The notes beneath the pieces are model-generated. The model was not told where the DNA came from and made no database searches. It saw only the letters and a program-made list of their open reading frames with translations. Shown piece after piece: positions 23,070 to 35,509 of a stretch of DNA of 64,000 nt. Source of the DNA: Oreohelix idahoensis (Eukaryota; Mollusca; Gastropoda; Stylommatophora; Oreohelicidae); assembly GCA_024509875.1 (NCBI GenBank), contig JAMPIV010003422.1, positions 202,501 to 266,500 of the forward strand, in the 5' to 3' direction. How positions within the stretch are numbered: position 1 is the first letter of the stretch; every line of letters begins with the position of its first letter. A program made the translations under genes and the position numbers.

Positions 23070-23729
23070 CTTAAGCAATGAGCACAACAAAATGACATCT
23101 ATGAAGCTACGTAATTCCATCAATGGGTGCATGCCTAAAAAGGATTGAAATTTCATGACGTGATCATAAAATGTGAACTAATGAAAAGAAGCAGATAAGA
23201 GATGAATGAAACTCTTTACAGACAAATACAACAGGAGGCAATCTGATCATCAGAAGTAGTCCCCCCGACGATCAAGTGTTTCGGCCCATTATTCTCCTTT
23301 ACATTTTAGGGGGGGGGGCCCACCCGGGGCATACCTGTAACGCAGGTGGGGATAGAGTTTACTGTCCCGAGTTCCATAGCCCATTGCGGTTGTTCCACTA
23401 GTGGTACAAGAGGTGAGCGAAATACGTTGACACTAGACTGGGAAGTCATTGATGGAACCAAGCCGATAGCCTTACAAAAAAATTCTTGTTCTGGAATACC
23501 CAGGATAATTGAAAGTAAAATGACAAACCTGACAAAAATAAAGGATATGAAAGCCAGTTTTACAAATGAAAAATACACCGCAAACACTAAACGTTAGACC
23601 TCGTCAAGTTTGTGTGAGTCTGTGATGGGACAAAGGAAGAATATGGCTTTTGCTCAATCAGGCATGTCGTACAAGGCGACAAATATGAGGTTGTGCATGG
23701 GTCTGGGAACCTCAACATGTAAAAAATAT
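23070..23729. other. Spacer between the two X solo LTRs
   Basis: Sequence outside the transposons. A G run sits at about 23309-23318, and a piece at about 23655-23690 is the reverse complement of 4810-4840, so a small dispersed repeat is present. No gene is supported. Confidence 0.5.
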
Positions 23730-23743
23730 TGTCGTAGATTTTT

Positions 23744-23932
23744 CTTCTTCTTCTTCTTCTTGCGATCGCATCTTTGATGATTACACCGTCAGACGAGTTC
23801 TCATGATGAATTCGACTGTTGTTTGAAGTTCCTCTTTAACTCCATATAGCTTTGAGTTTAGTGTTGAGTCATTGGGCCAGTATATCTTTCTTAACTGGTC
23901 ATACAGAGGACAGTCCTGTAGAACATGCTCAG
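23744..23932 (-). pseudogene. LINE 3' end (Jockey-like C-terminal tail) in X2
   Basis: 189-base insertion flanked by GTAGATTTTT at 23734-23743 and 23933-23942; X1 has the uninterrupted site at about 8207. The minus strand encodes a tail of the type LPEHVLQDCPLYDQLRKIYWP, then KLYG and a stop, followed by AAGAAGAAG. A Cys/His and 'CP-LR-WP' tail is familiar from the end of Jockey/CR1-type LINE polyproteins. Only the extreme 3' end was inserted. Confidence 0.75.
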
Positions 23933-24137
23933 GTAGATTTTTGATAGGGGAATTAAGACATTGGTTGGTCTCTTCTGAATAGAAATAGAACAGGTGATAG
24001 CTCAGTGGGAGATGATAATAGAAATAGATTTTCACGAGTGAGATGGTAGAAATTAATAGAGTCTGTCCCTGAAATCGAGAATCTTCTCTCTTTCAGCCTA
24101 TTTTCTACAACAGATCTAGAGGAGTCAGACAGTGTAT

Positions 24138-24141
<4 letters not shown>

Positions 24142-24216
<75 letters not shown>
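24142..24216. repeat. (TA)n microsatellite inside X2
   Basis: Uninterrupted TA repeat; X1 has only a short TA stretch at the same place (about 8416-8438), so it expanded after the copies separated. Confidence 0.95.
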
Positions 24217-24218
<2 letters not shown>

Positions 24219-24387
24219 ACTCACATACACACACACATAGGTGACGACAGTTAGACGCACAGACGTGAAAACTATAACAATGGAATATAAATATTTTGGA
24301 ACGAGCTGACCGACACGCTTGAATAAAGTTTATGTACATTTTATTACCATAAAGAAAATTTTTACCAACACCATAAATTTGAATATC

Positions 24388-25546
24388 TGTCACGAAGTGT
24401 ATTCGCCTTCTTTTCTCTCTGTCAATCTGTTCTCATACCAAAACATTCCTTCTCTCTAAATTCTCTAGAATCTACCACGCGTAAATACACATCAGGAGAT
24501 CTCCCATTTGCTGCGGGAAATAAATTCCTTTGTTCTACGTTTGACTGGCAAAACCACTGTGACCTTTTACCACTGTGAACTTTTACACCGCGCCCTGAAT
24601 AATTACAGTTTAGCCAATGGATAGGGAGTGCGGATTATTGTCTTTTGACCTTTGACCTCAGCAACCAAACGGAAACCTGGAGGATTTTGGCGCTATTCTC
24701 AAAGCGCAGGCCTATTCTCTCGCTAGGCAGCGACCGGCCTGGTCAAGAAATACAGAGGGGACCGGTCATTCTAAACAGCAGTGGTTATGAGCGCAGCGAT
24801 CCTATCCGGATGTCATACCAGGTTGTCATACCAGAAGACTAAACCATAAGCAGTGTTCTCAAGGGCAGACTTAATCCATCCCAGCTGGTGATGCGCCCTG
24901 AGTCAAGACGGAGAAAGCAGCTTGCCATCCTCCGAAACCCTAAAAAGACCTTGCTGGACCTGGAGTGCTTTGACATATTGACTACATAAATTCAGCATCT
25001 GAGATGAGTATCTGTACATGCCAGCAGAACCACTACAGAATATTCCTATTGTCCTATGATTAAAAATTAATTCTGACATGGATCAGAACCATTCATAGAT
25101 TAGGGAACATATAGTGTATATTTTAATATATTGTGAGATTCTATTTTCATTTTTGTAAACTTTACATAACCGAGTCTGTTGTTATTTTCGTTGTAATATT
25201 TAATTGGGTTGTATAGTTTTAATAACATAAATCTACACCCTGGGGGCAGAGCCAAAATTAAATAACACTATTGGGTCAGGATATTTTTAATGTGGCTGGG
25301 CACCAAATCTCTTATCCATCTATATGTACTATACATAGTCCTTTGTAGGATATCGGATATAGAATTTATCGCCTAGAGAATATCCTGTTTAGTTTCACCA
25401 GAATTCTCTTTTAAGTAATTTCTAGTACACTATTTCCCGAGGAGAGGCAGTTCTATTATAAACTCGGAAGCTATCAATAAGACATTATTATCTTTATTCT
25501 TCCATTCCATCCAAGCTGACCTATCTCCTCAAAACACCTCGCGACA
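24388..25546. mobile_element. Solo LTR S2, inserted in X2
   Basis: Begins TGTCACGAAG and ends CTCGCGACA, 1159 bp, flanked by ATATC at 24383-24387 and 25547-25551. X1 is continuous at the matching point near 8608. Length and terminal CGACA resemble the LTR of element B, and a few blocks are loosely alike ('aattgggttgtata', 'gagaat' near an 'accaaat' block), so a distant relation to B is plausible. No coding frame is supported. Confidence 0.85.
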
Positions 25547-26346
25547 ATATCAATCACGTATAAATACACATAGGTTAATGAATTACTAACAGAATATTAG
25601 ACTCATATGTGTAATCCTTTCCCCCTCTGTTATGCCCACGATCCTGTTAGAAGAAAAGTGATAGCCCCCAAAGAGTCACAGATATATATATACTATGGTC
25701 TAGGATTTCCCTATCTCGGTTAAGAACAGAGCTGATATTTTAATCTACTCTAAGAGGATAAAAAAAAAAATTTCAGATACACAACTAGCATATAAGAAAT
25801 ACAAAGTGGGTGAAATATGTTATACAATAAAAGAGTCACTCATTCCTGCTCTCATTCTATTCATACAACAGTAGCCACTGACAATCTTGCTACTTACAGA
25901 CTGGATTTTTCAGTTTCTGGAATAATCTTTGGGACATACACACATACAGCAGCTCCCGTTATTTTTTGCCAAGAGAACCCCAGCTCCTCAAAAGACAGAA
26001 TCAAATCCACTGTTCCGGGGAGCATCCCCTTGGTTATTATTATTTGGGTTACTGCTTATGTCACTAGGAAAAATCAGTTCACGTAAGAGATGCCACAAAG
26101 GTCCCAGTGTCAGAATCTTGAGGTTTCCAGTACTTTAGGAAATGGCAGGTTGGTACTTCACTCCGTATAAACAATTGATTGTCACACCACAACTTGATCA
26201 AAAATACCGTCGGAAAAAGTTATAGTTTGTAACTTTTCTCGCCACAGGGGCTGAAAGTACATGAGATTTAGGGAAGAAAATATAATCTGGCTCGATAGGC
26301 CCAGTTATTTCATTTAGTCTTAAAGTTCGTGAAAAAAAAGGGTACT

Positions 26347-27871
26347 TGTTACCAACAGATTACTGGTGACAATGTATATATTTATTATAATATTTATCTG
26401 TCGGAGGGAAGGTATTTGTTTTTAGAATCAGGATGCTTTCCTGGCCAAAGATATATCACCCATGATTGATTGATACTTTTGTTATATGGGTTGTTTCCCC
26501 TGGAGATCGAATTTGGCGTATGAATCTGGATTTCGTTAGTCTGTGCCTTGTTGGGCCAGAAAACAGATTGTTCTTGCTTAGGTTTATGCAGGAATGTTTA
26601 TGGTCCGAGTCTATGTTTACTCTGTGTCTATTTCAGACGATTCGGTCTTATATCGTGATATCTTGGTATGTCTAAGTGGAACTATTTTTTCTTGTACTGA
26701 ACTTTGGGGTCAGGGAGTTCTGCGCATGCCGAGAGAGGAGAGAGTGTCTTCCGGGATGATGGAATGCCGGGCGAAAGCCATGTCGAAGACGAGTCCCCAG
26801 TCTGTGATCTCTATGATTTGTTATGGGGAAGAAGATAATTTCTGATATGTTTATTAAGTCTACTAGTCCTCAGTGTTTATTCTATAACGCCAGGAGAGGG
26901 GCGTATGTGTTCTGCTAGTGTATTTCCCATGCCCAGGTAAAAGAATATTTTACTGAACTTTTTCGTCCTAGGCTTAACTGGGCAGACGGCTACATTATGA
27001 TTATCTATATAAATATGTCGGGATGACGTGTTACCTAGCAGCACTGAACATGATTGTATGCAGCAGTGATAATGAAAGAATATGCTGATTCTTGCAGAAA
27101 CATTTGTGTTTATGAACAAAGCTTCTATTGAAGATTTGCTATACATCCGTATAGTGAGCGATGCTCAAAAGGGAACCAGAAGCCATTTTGGATCCTAACT
27201 TTTTGTCGATCATCAATCAGAGAACGGGGATGCCCCTTATTATCAGGTGAGGATTAAGAGATCACAGTTATAAAGAAAACCCAATACTGGTGGGTTAATA
27301 TTGTCTTCACATAGATTTGCTGAACTTTACCTAAAGGAATCTTCGCTAGAAAAGAGGTTCTGTTTAGGAGTCATGTTTGAACAGTATTTATTAACTGACA
27401 CGCTCGGTCAGTAAGGCCTGATGATTGTATTGATAAACAATAGAAATCTAAGTGCTTGTCTACAGATGTTCCATTGTAATGTTATTCAACATGAATGCTA
27501 ACTTATGATGGTAGACCATTGATCAACAATATGCTATTTATGTCGACCTGTGTTCCTGTAACGATGCTCGTACTGTCTAAGTCTGTCCTATTAAACAGTA
27601 TGAAACGACCACAGTAGTCCAGCCATCCTTGACTTCCACCTGTGATTGGAGTGAGTGTCCTGTGCACCTGTCGAACTGTCATCCATTCGCGTTTGTCATT
27701 ATTGATGTTCACACTCACTCATTGCATCAGAATATACGCACCTAACAGTACACCTTGTCAGGGCCCCAACAGTCGGTAACCTGACCCATTTACAGAACAT
27801 TGTGACTGGACGAGCTATATCACAAAAAAAACAGTCCATACTAATCTGGTGCAAGAAAGAAAGCTTTATCA
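26347..27871 (+). repeat. 5' LTR of GM1
   Basis: Starts TGTTACCAACAG and ends CTTTATCA. Almost identical to 39269-40796. Right after it comes ATG and then TGGTGGCCAGTATG (from 27875), a candidate tRNA primer-binding site. Confidence 0.92.
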
Positions 27872-28328
27872 ATGTGGTGGCCAGTATGTGTTAGGCCAGT
27901 TTTCTGGGTCAATCTGCACAGTGGACATTTTGAGAAGTCAGCTACTGAGACCAGACCGTTTCCTGTGGCCTAATACGACACACCAGCAGTACAACTCTAC
28001 AGTCGATGTCAGCATGACCTGCCCTATCGATCGTATACAGTAAATAGGTCAGCGCTCGTTGAACAGACGGTGTTTACATAAAACAGACAGCAGTACACAG
28101 AACGTTTGAATCGAGTGTTTATCTGTGTTGATAAGAAATGCAGTGATATTGAACTGAGAAGTCCTTCTAGGAACTGTCAACGTTGGATCTTCTTGTGTGC
28201 AAATGATTGAACATTGTAATAATTAAATTCAAAATAAATTAATTATTAAAGTGGCAGTTTATATTACTACAACTATGCCATTATAGAATAACAGCTGTGC
28301 TTCTTTACATTTCATTACATTATATATA

Positions 28329-28424
<96 letters not shown>

Positions 28425-28908
28425 GTTTACATGTTTGCATATTATTTGTGTGTCTATGTCGTGGGAGGTTGGGTGTGTGACTATTATAAAAGATACCACG
28501 TCATAGAGGTTTTATAATAGCGTTCTGTAGGTGCGAATTTTCTTAATTGAAAATTTGCTAGCGACAATTTGTTGCTATTTCTGTTAGTTGTGAAGACGCG
28601 TTTTTCTTCGTTGTTTTTGTAATATTTTTTCTGTTCTTTAGTTTTGTTTTGATTTGTTTGTAGAAACATATTTGATCATACACTACTAGCTGTGTAGTGA
28701 ACTTATGAGAAATAATCAACTGATGATTAATTGCTGTTATTAGAGGTACACAGTCGATTATACAAGACCTTATTTAAAGGCTTGTTTCCCACAGAGATTG
28801 TGATAAAGGGAGCTGGTTATTCAAGCTATTAAGAGCTTGTTTCCATTTATTTGGAGATAGATTTCATTATTGCTATTTCAGGTATCTAGTCACATATTGG
28901 TATACATT
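27872..28908 (+). other. GM1 5' leader
   Basis: Non-coding region between the 5' LTR and gag. Includes the possible primer-binding site at 27875 and a (TA)n run at 28320-28421 that produces a meaningless Tyr-Ile open frame. Confidence 0.75.
28320..28421. repeat. (TA)n microsatellite in GM1 leader
   Basis: About 50 TA units, interrupted once near the start. Confidence 0.95.
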
Positions 28909-29701
28909 ATGTCGACGTTAAATTACTTCATTGAGATAGGGAAATCCCTAGGCAAGACTGGTGATAAGTTAGAGGAGTATGCTACCACTCAATATGAAAA
29001 AGCACAAAAATTGGAAATTGATAAACTGAAAGCTGAAGAGAAAAAACAAAAAAGTGAAGATAGAAAATTGGAATTAGAATTTGAACAAAAGAAATTGCAG
29101 ATGCAGGTTGAGGAAAAGAGATTCCAAATGGAAATGGAAAAACAAAATAAAGAAGCTGAACAAAAGAGATTAGACAGAGAAGCTGAGGGTGAACAAAAGA
29201 GATTAGACAGAGAAGCTGAACAAAAAAGATTAGAAAGAGAAGCTGAAGCTGAACAAAAAAGATTAGAAAGAGAAGCTGAACAAAAGAGATTAGACAAAGA
29301 AGCTGAACAAAAGAGATTAGACAAAGAAGCTGAGGCTGAACAAGAGATTAGACAAAGAAGCTGAGGCTGAACAAAAGAGAATAGACAGAGAAGCTGAAGC
29401 CGAGGAGAGAAAGGCAAAAAGAGAACATGAGGAAAAACTGTTAGCATTTGAGTTAGAAAAATTGAAATTGACAAATATGAGTAATGTTAATCAGTCCTCT
29501 AGTGGTAATAGTAAACCCTTTACTTACAAGGTCAAGGTACCAGCGTTCAATCCTTCCAGTGATGACATAACATTCTCTCTGGATAGATTTGAACGCTCGT
29601 GTCGAGCTAATAATGTGGATAAATCACAATATGCTAACCAGTTATCAGAAAATTTGAAAGGTGATTCTTTGACTAGTTTAAGTTTGGTTAAAGAGGCTGA
29701 T
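28909..29701 (+). pseudogene. GM1 gag, 5' part (coiled coil and start of capsid-like region)
   Basis: Starts with ATG at 28909 (MSTLNYFIEIGKSLGKTGDKLEEYA). It runs into a long Lys/Glu coiled coil made of tandem 27-33-base units encoding EAEQKRLDRE-type repeats (about 29155-29400). A one-base loss near 29342 shifts the frame, which then continues through KVPAFNPSSDDITFSLDRFERSC, the beginning of a Gag capsid-like region. At 29701 it is cut by element B and resumes at 34580. Because B's duplication is 5 bp (CTGAT), the gag phase is the same on both sides once B and one repeat are discounted. It would form the virus-like particle shell; this copy is broken. Confidence 0.88.
29155..29400 (+). repeat. 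In-gene tandem repeat encoding EAEQKRLDRE units
   Basis: About nine imperfect units of 27 or 33 bases. The units keep frame except for the single-base loss near 29342, which suggests that slippage has varied the length of the Gag coiled coil. Confidence 0.85.
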
Positions 29702-30875
29702 TGTGACGACTTGCCCAATCTTCTCTTCATTTTTTTTTATTATTTACGTGACATCATTTTTTCTCATCTTCAATGCATGATCGAGAAGCCCGTAAAGTCA
29801 TGAGAAATGTCACTTGCGGATATTCTCCTAGCGTTCAGTGATTTTCTCCTCGAGTCTAATACTATTTTTAGATACGACGTCATTGTTGACCCCTGACCTC
29901 GGTAGCTAGAAATCTGTTTTAATTTAGGACTGCTTAAACTTAGATAGAACCAGTTTATGCCACTTTCGGAAACGCCCCCCCCCCACGTAACTTTTAACGT
30001 TTTTGATTGGAGCGTCTTTATGATGCTAAGGTCACATGATGCACGCTACGGATCACGTGTCCAAGCGGAAATGACCCGCTAAAAGTGCGGCAAATCCAGC
30101 CATTTTTCACTTGCCCAGGAAACCTCGAGACCGCTAGACCTAATCCCGATATCGGCGAATTCACGCATTAAAAGCACTGAAGCCACGTGTCTAAATTGCG
30201 GGTTAGCGTCCATCTGAGTAGTCTATGGTGGAGCCTTGCACGACAGTCCAATCTCAGAGCAGAATACGGAGTCGAGCACAGAGAAGGCAAATCCGAATCA
30301 TTCAAGACCTACCTGGGGCAACGTCAGGAGACCGGAGAACTAACCACGCTTCACTATCAGCCAGGGGCTGAACAGATAAGTTCCTCGAAAAAGGGAACTC
30401 ACCATATCAATGCCATATTTTTGTCATCCATGATGAAAAACACTTGATGTGAGACACATAGTACATACAGCAGACACTAATTCCATCGACAATACTATCA
30501 TTCACCATCTAGTCATTTTAATTGCAATAAACCAATTGGGTGTATATAATGTACCCCATGCTTTGTTCCTTCTATTAGATGTTGAATATTGTCTGATGTT
30601 TATCTTCCTTTATACGGGAGGGGGGGGGGGGGGCTCGTAAAATATAATATAATTTAAAGCATAACAATAATAGATAACTGAGAAGGGGACTATGGTAGCG
30701 AGAGACCAAATATCTCCTTACAACCTTTTCCAGGCCTTGTCTAGTTAGGAGAATTTACCCTCTTCGTCACCCTTCAGAAGTGGGAAAACCCAACAGGAAT
30801 TCTTGAGCCAAATTTTCCACATTCATATCTATTATTTCTTCTAATAAATTCTTATCCTTCAAACGCTACACGACA
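29702..30875 (+). repeat. 5' LTR of element B
   Basis: 1174 bp, TGTGACGAC...ACGACA. Has a G run near 30617-30632. Near-identical to 33413-34574, apart from a few substitutions and a short indel near 30065 that is absent from the right copy. Confidence 0.92.
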
Positions 30876-30876
30876 C

Positions 30877-30894
30877 TGGGGTCTCAGTCCGGGA
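30877..30894 (+). promoter_or_regulatory. Candidate tRNA primer-binding site of element B
   Basis: TGGGGTCTCAGTCCGGGA begins one base after the LTR. Element C has TGGGGTCTCGCTCCCGGG at the same place. Starting with TGG (complement of the tRNA CCA end) and lying next to the LTR, it fits a minus-strand primer site. The tRNA is not identified. Confidence 0.7.
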
Positions 30895-31235
30895 TTTGAA
30901 CTTATGTATTTTATCATACCTCTGGGATAGTATCATTCATTCAGTCATTACAGTATACCATTTTAACACATGTATTTTCACACAGTGAGCTCTAGAAAGA
31001 CAGAAAACATTTTTTCTAGAATTTCAGGCATTGATTGGTGAATCCCTTTATATATGTTGTATTTAATTAAGTTAGTTCATGATTTTGTATTTCATTGAAT
31101 TACAGACCTTAAGTCTCCATAACTGTAGTAATTTCATTCTACAGCAGTCTGATAATTAGTAAGTTTTTGCTTGTTGTTAGAAATACTATTGGAAGGTAGC
31201 ACTAGCTTACTCAGTGTGGACTATAACTGCAAAAG

Positions 31236-32909
31236 ATGGCTGAAATAGTTAAGCTTAAAGCAGCACTAGGAGAGGCCGGTCGAGATCTGGGTTATAGTGG
31301 GGTGGACCTTGCGAATTATGTCAGTGTCGAGACTGATAAGTATTACGCTCGAGAAACAGCGAAAGCTGAAAGAGAAGAGCAAATAAAGTTAGCAGAAATA
31401 GATGAGAGGATAAAAGCTGTAGACGCTAGGGAAAGAAGCGAGAGAGATGAACGCGAGCATGCACTGAAGATGAAGCAGTTAGAGATGCAGGGACAGACTC
31501 AAAGAGTTGAACCGGTAGCCGGTGCGACAGCGTCTACCTCAGGCAACCTATCACCATGGTCAGATGATATGCCCTCCTTGCACGCAGGGGGCACATGACC
31601 TTTGCCATCCTTACACATGTCGAACTTGGGACCCTTGACGTTTCCATTTGAAGCTTTCTCGGAACAAGCCGACTTGATCGATATGTATTTGGACAAATTT
31701 GAAAAGTTTGCCACCACATTTGGGTTGGAGAGGAGCAAGTGGAACCTGAAACTGTCACAAGGGCTTAGAGGAACTGCTTATGAAGTGTATAGCAAGCTTC
31801 CTCCAGGTTTACAGGAGGACTACGACTCTCTGAAAAAGGCACTATTGGTTTGTTATGAGCTACATGCTGACGCCTATAGTAAGAGGTTCCGTAACGCTAG
31901 GAGGGAAGTTGGAGAGAGCGTTGCTCAGTTTGCTGCGAGACTGGATTCCTACGTGGAGAAGTGGGGTGCCCTAGGGAATTTTACTCATGATTGGGAAGGC
32001 CTGAAGGAAATGGTCATGATCGAGCAACTGAAGGACACCATGACTTCCGACATGAGAAGATTCCTGACAGAGAATGGGGCCAGCACTTTAGAAACCATAG
32101 TCCAGTTGGCGGAACGATATCAGGCAGCGCTAACAGAGAACGACCCATCCCGGTGGAACCAACCGGAAGAATTATCGAGGCCGACACCTCAGGCACACTT
32201 GGACCCCCAAATGAATCTACCTTACCACCACTTCAGAAAACATGACAGGCAAAATAAGACTACTCAGAGATCAGCTGTCCAGCCACAGAGGTGGGGAGAA
32301 AAGTGGTGTAAGACGTGCAAAATGAGCAACCACCATACTGCCGAGTGCAGAAGGAAAAACCCTCCACATCAGGTTGCATGTTTGCAGGTGAGGGCTGTTG
32401 ACAGGAAGGAACTGACAGTGAGTCAGAATAGCCTCCATCACCCACCTATACAGGAGACAGTGACAGTGAATGGCAAACAAGTCATCGGGATGTATGACAC
32501 AGGTTTGTCCTATGACGCGGTCGTTTCTTCATCTCTGGTGCACCCTGAACAACTCACCACAGAAACAGTGGATATCCAGGGGCCACTCAAGGGAGCATTA
32601 CCCTTAAATTTGCCCATAGCGAAGATTCAGGTCAGTTGTCGCTATGTGGAAGGGGAAATCAATGCTGCAGTTTTAGAGGATCCTTTCTACCCCCTGATGT
32701 TAGGGCGTAGATATGTCTTTTTAGGAGAACCAGTAAAGCCTGTGGTTATGGCTGCCATCCAGACCAGGTCTGACTCCAAATGCATAGAGAGGGACTCTAA
32801 ATTAGAAATTCATCCGAATAAGATGAAAAGGGCTCAAGCAGCTGATAGCACATTGGGGCCTTGCTTTGGCAAATTGAAAAACTCACATAACCCTTTGAAG
32901 AAAGGGTGA
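31236..32909 (+). pseudogene. Element B Gag-protease, one in-frame stop
   Basis: Starts ATG at 31236 (MAEIVKLKAALGEAGRDLG) with a Glu/Arg-rich coiled coil of about 120 codons. A TGA at 31596-31598 interrupts an otherwise continuous frame. From 31602 it encodes a gypsy Gag capsid region (FGLERSKWNLKLSQGLRGTAYEVY, FRNARREVGESVAQFAARL, ERYQAAL), then a zinc knuckle CKTCKMSNHHTAEC (residues 236-249 counted from 31602). The protease-like region has active site DTG at 299-301 and the downstream block PLMLGRRYVFLG. It ends at a TGA at 32907-32909. The same architecture occurs in element C (60702-62871). It forms particles and processes them; RT is not present. Confidence 0.85.
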
Positions 32910-32916
32910 CTTTTAT

Positions 32917-33312
32917 ATGGAACATGGACTCTTGCACAGGAAAGCTGGCAGAGGGCTAAAAAGTCATGGACAGATTGTGGTGCCATCCATATATAAAAAT
33001 AAAGTTATGGAATGGGGGCACGGTGCTACTTTGAGTGAACACCTGGGTAATGGTGCCACAAATCAAAGGATAGCCACCCGTTATTATTGGCACGGCATCA
33101 TGGAAGACATAGCTCGATATGTGAAGTCCTGTTCAGAGTATAACCAGGTAACCTCAACACATAGGGTAGACCAGTTACAGGACCTAGGGAAGCATTGCTG
33201 CAGACATAGGCATCCAAAGAAAACCAGGAAGAAAACCAGAATACTTACATGGGAAGAACAATATAGGGGCAGATTTTTTAGTAAACATCCTTATGCACAC
33301 GAGGAGAAATAG
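32917..33312 (+). pseudogene. Element B integrase N-terminal zinc-binding domain, frameshifted
   Basis: In a different phase right after the protease frame. It carries the gypsy linker and HHCC-like segment GHGATLSEHLGNG...RYYWHGIMEDIARYVKSCSEY, where the last cysteine is replaced by tyrosine. Just downstream the integrase similarity stops and a basic Lys/Arg-rich end follows (KKTRKKTR) before the stop at 33310-33312. No DDE catalytic core follows. Element C stops at the same place, so this may be the true end of the family's ORF rather than random decay. Confidence 0.75.
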
Positions 33313-33412
33313 GAGAGAATATTGAGGATGAAGGAGGTATGAGAAGCGGTAAAAGAAGAGGAAGACAGGACCAGTGGAGTTGGACGGAACGTCAAACTTG
33401 AGGAGGGGCTTG
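33313..33412 (+). other. Element B 3' region with polypurine tract
   Basis: Purine-rich end with AGGAGGGG at 33401-33408, four bases before the 3' LTR. Confidence 0.7.
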
Positions 33413-34574
33413 TGTGAAGACTTGCCCAATCTTCTCTTCATTTTTTTATTATTTACGTGAACATCATTTTTTCTCATCTTCAATGCATGATCGAGAAGCC
33501 CGTAAAGTCATGAGAAATGTCACTTGCGGATATTCTCCTAGCGTTCAGTGATTTTCACCTCGAGTCTAATACTATTTTTAGATACGACGTCATTGTTGAC
33601 CCCTGACCTCGGTAGCTAGAAACCTGTTTTAATTTAGGACTGCTTAAACTTAGATAGAACCAGTTTATGCCACTTTCGGAACCCCCCCTCCCCCCACGTG
33701 ACTTTTAACGTTATTGATGGGAGCGTCTATATGATGCTAAGGTCACATGATGCACGATACGGATCACGTGTCCAAGCTAAAATTGCGGCAAATCCAGCCA
33801 TTTTTCACTTGCCCAGGAAACCTCGAGACCGCTAGACCTAATCCCGATATCGGCGAATTCACGCATTAAAAGCACTGAAGCCACGTGTCTAAATTGCGGG
33901 TTAGCGTCCATCTGAGTAGTCTATGGTGGAGCCTTGCACGACAGTCCAATCTCAGAGCAGAAAACGGAGTCGAGCACAGAGAATGCAAATCCGAACCATT
34001 CAAGACCTACCTGGGGCAACGTCAGGAGACCGGAGAACTAACCACGCTTCACTATCAGCCAGGGGCTGAACAGATAAGTTCCTCGAAAAAGGGAACTCAC
34101 CATATCAATGCCATATTTTTGTCATCCATGATGAAAAACACTTGATGTGAGACACATAGTACATACAGCAGACACTAATTCCATCGACAATACTATCATT
34201 CACCATCTATTCATTTTAATTGCAATAAACCAATTGGGTGTATATAATGTACCCCATGCTTTGTTCCTTCTATTAGATGTTGAATATTGTCTGATGTTTA
34301 TCTTCCTTTATACGGGAGGGGGGGGGGGGGGGCTCGTAAAATATAATATAATTTAAAGGATAACAATAATAGATAACTGAGAAGGGGACTATGCTAGCGA
34401 GAGACCAAATATCTCCTTACAACCTTTTCCAGGCCTTGTCTAGTTAGGAGAATTTACCCTCTTCGTCACCCTTCAGAAGTGGGAAAACCCAACAGGAATT
34501 CTTGAGCCAAATTTTCCACATTCATATCTATTATTTCTTCTAATAAATTCTTATCCTTCAAAAGCTACGCGACA
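33413..34574 (+). repeat. 3' LTR of element B
   Basis: 1162 bp, TGTGAAGAC...GCGACA, followed by the CTGAT duplication and then GM1 gag. Confidence 0.92.
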
Positions 34575-34579
34575 CTGAT

Positions 34580-35509
34580 AAGGATAATTATGATGTTATT
34601 AGGGCAGCTTTATTGAAAAAATATCAATTAACAGAGGAAGGTTACCGTATTTTGTTTAAGAAAATGGTACCTGAATCAGGGGTAGAATTCTAAGAATTCA
34701 TTGCAAGGACACGTCTTACATTTAATCGTTGGATTGAGTTGTCCAAAACAGAAAAGACATATGAAGCCCTTATGGACTTGTTGCTCAGGGACAAGATTAT
34801 GTCAAGTGTAAATAAACCATTCCTTGAATTCCTACATGAGCGTAAACCCAAGACACTAAAAGAAATGGAAGAATATTGTACCCAATACGTCACGGCACAT
34901 CCGGACGTAGCTTTTAGCAATGCTAAGGTTAAAGAAAGTATGCCAGTTGCATCAGCAACACCATACAACCCTAATTATTCACACAAATTTCAGGGACCAC
35001 AAAACAGGTTTGATAAAAAGGGTAACCATAATAGTTATCAAAACCAAGGTAACCAGTCATTTCAAGGTTCTTCTGCGAAGTACTGGAGACGAGCTGACAG
35101 CCCTCGATTCAGGGGTGGTCATAATTATAGGAATTTCCGCAGAGGAAGTCATTATAGAAGCTATCCAAGTCATCCATCATGGAGACAACAAGATCATAAT
35201 TATAGAGATACTCATTATAATGAATATGATAATGGTAACCATGAGAACTATGACTCAAACCCAAATAGGGGTTACAATAGAGGAAACAATAATGATTACA
35301 GAGGCAATAATAATCGAGGTAGATCACAATACAAAAAAAAATCGCACTATCAGGCAAACTCTGCACAGCAAGAGTATCATGAAGCCTATAAGCAGACTAA
35401 AGATAATAATGACGCTAATAATATGGCATGTTCTGCTTTTGATTTTGGGAGCGCATCTCAGTGCCCCAATGCAAAACATTATTTGAACCAACTACGGTGT
35501 CCACTTTAA
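34580..35509 (+). pseudogene. GM1 gag, 3' part with Asn/Arg/Tyr-rich RNA-binding tail
   Basis: Continues the gag frame after element B (DNYDVIRAALLKKYQLTEEGYR, then FIARTRLTFNRWIEL). A TAA at about 34692 breaks the frame once; CAA would be the single-base source. The capsid-like region ends around KPKTLKEMEEYC. The tail is strongly enriched in Asn, Arg, Gly and Tyr (RGGHNYRNFRRGSHYRSYP, RGYNRGNNNDYRGNNNRG) and has no CCHC knuckle, so RNA binding is probably through this disordered basic tail. The frame ends at 35509 and overlaps pol by about 50-65 bases in the -1 phase. Confidence 0.85.

Larger units (their letters stand above)
29702..34574 (+). mobile_element. Element B: nested gypsy element with gag-protease-HHCC only
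   Basis: 4.9-kb LTR element inside GM1 gag, flanked by CTGAT at 29697-29701 and 34575-34579. LTRs 29702-30875 and 33413-34574 start TGTGA and end CGACA. A primer-binding-like TGGGGTCTCAGTCCGGGA starts at 30877 and a polypurine tract (AGGAGGGG) at 33401-33408. Internal coding: Gag with a CCHC knuckle, a DTG protease and an integrase zinc-binding domain, then nothing. There is no integrase core, RT or RNase H. It is the youngest layer of this nest, because it sits in GM1, which sits in X2. It is probably non-autonomous. Confidence 0.92.

Noticed and set aside
28989..29474. 161-codon minus-strand frame rich in Ser/Leu/Phe/Cys
   Set aside because: Antisense shadow of the GM1 gag coiled-coil repeat.
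34920..35486. 188-codon plus-strand Ile/Met-rich frame
   Set aside because: Out-of-frame shadow of the GM1 gag tail, whose phase is fixed by gag on both sides.
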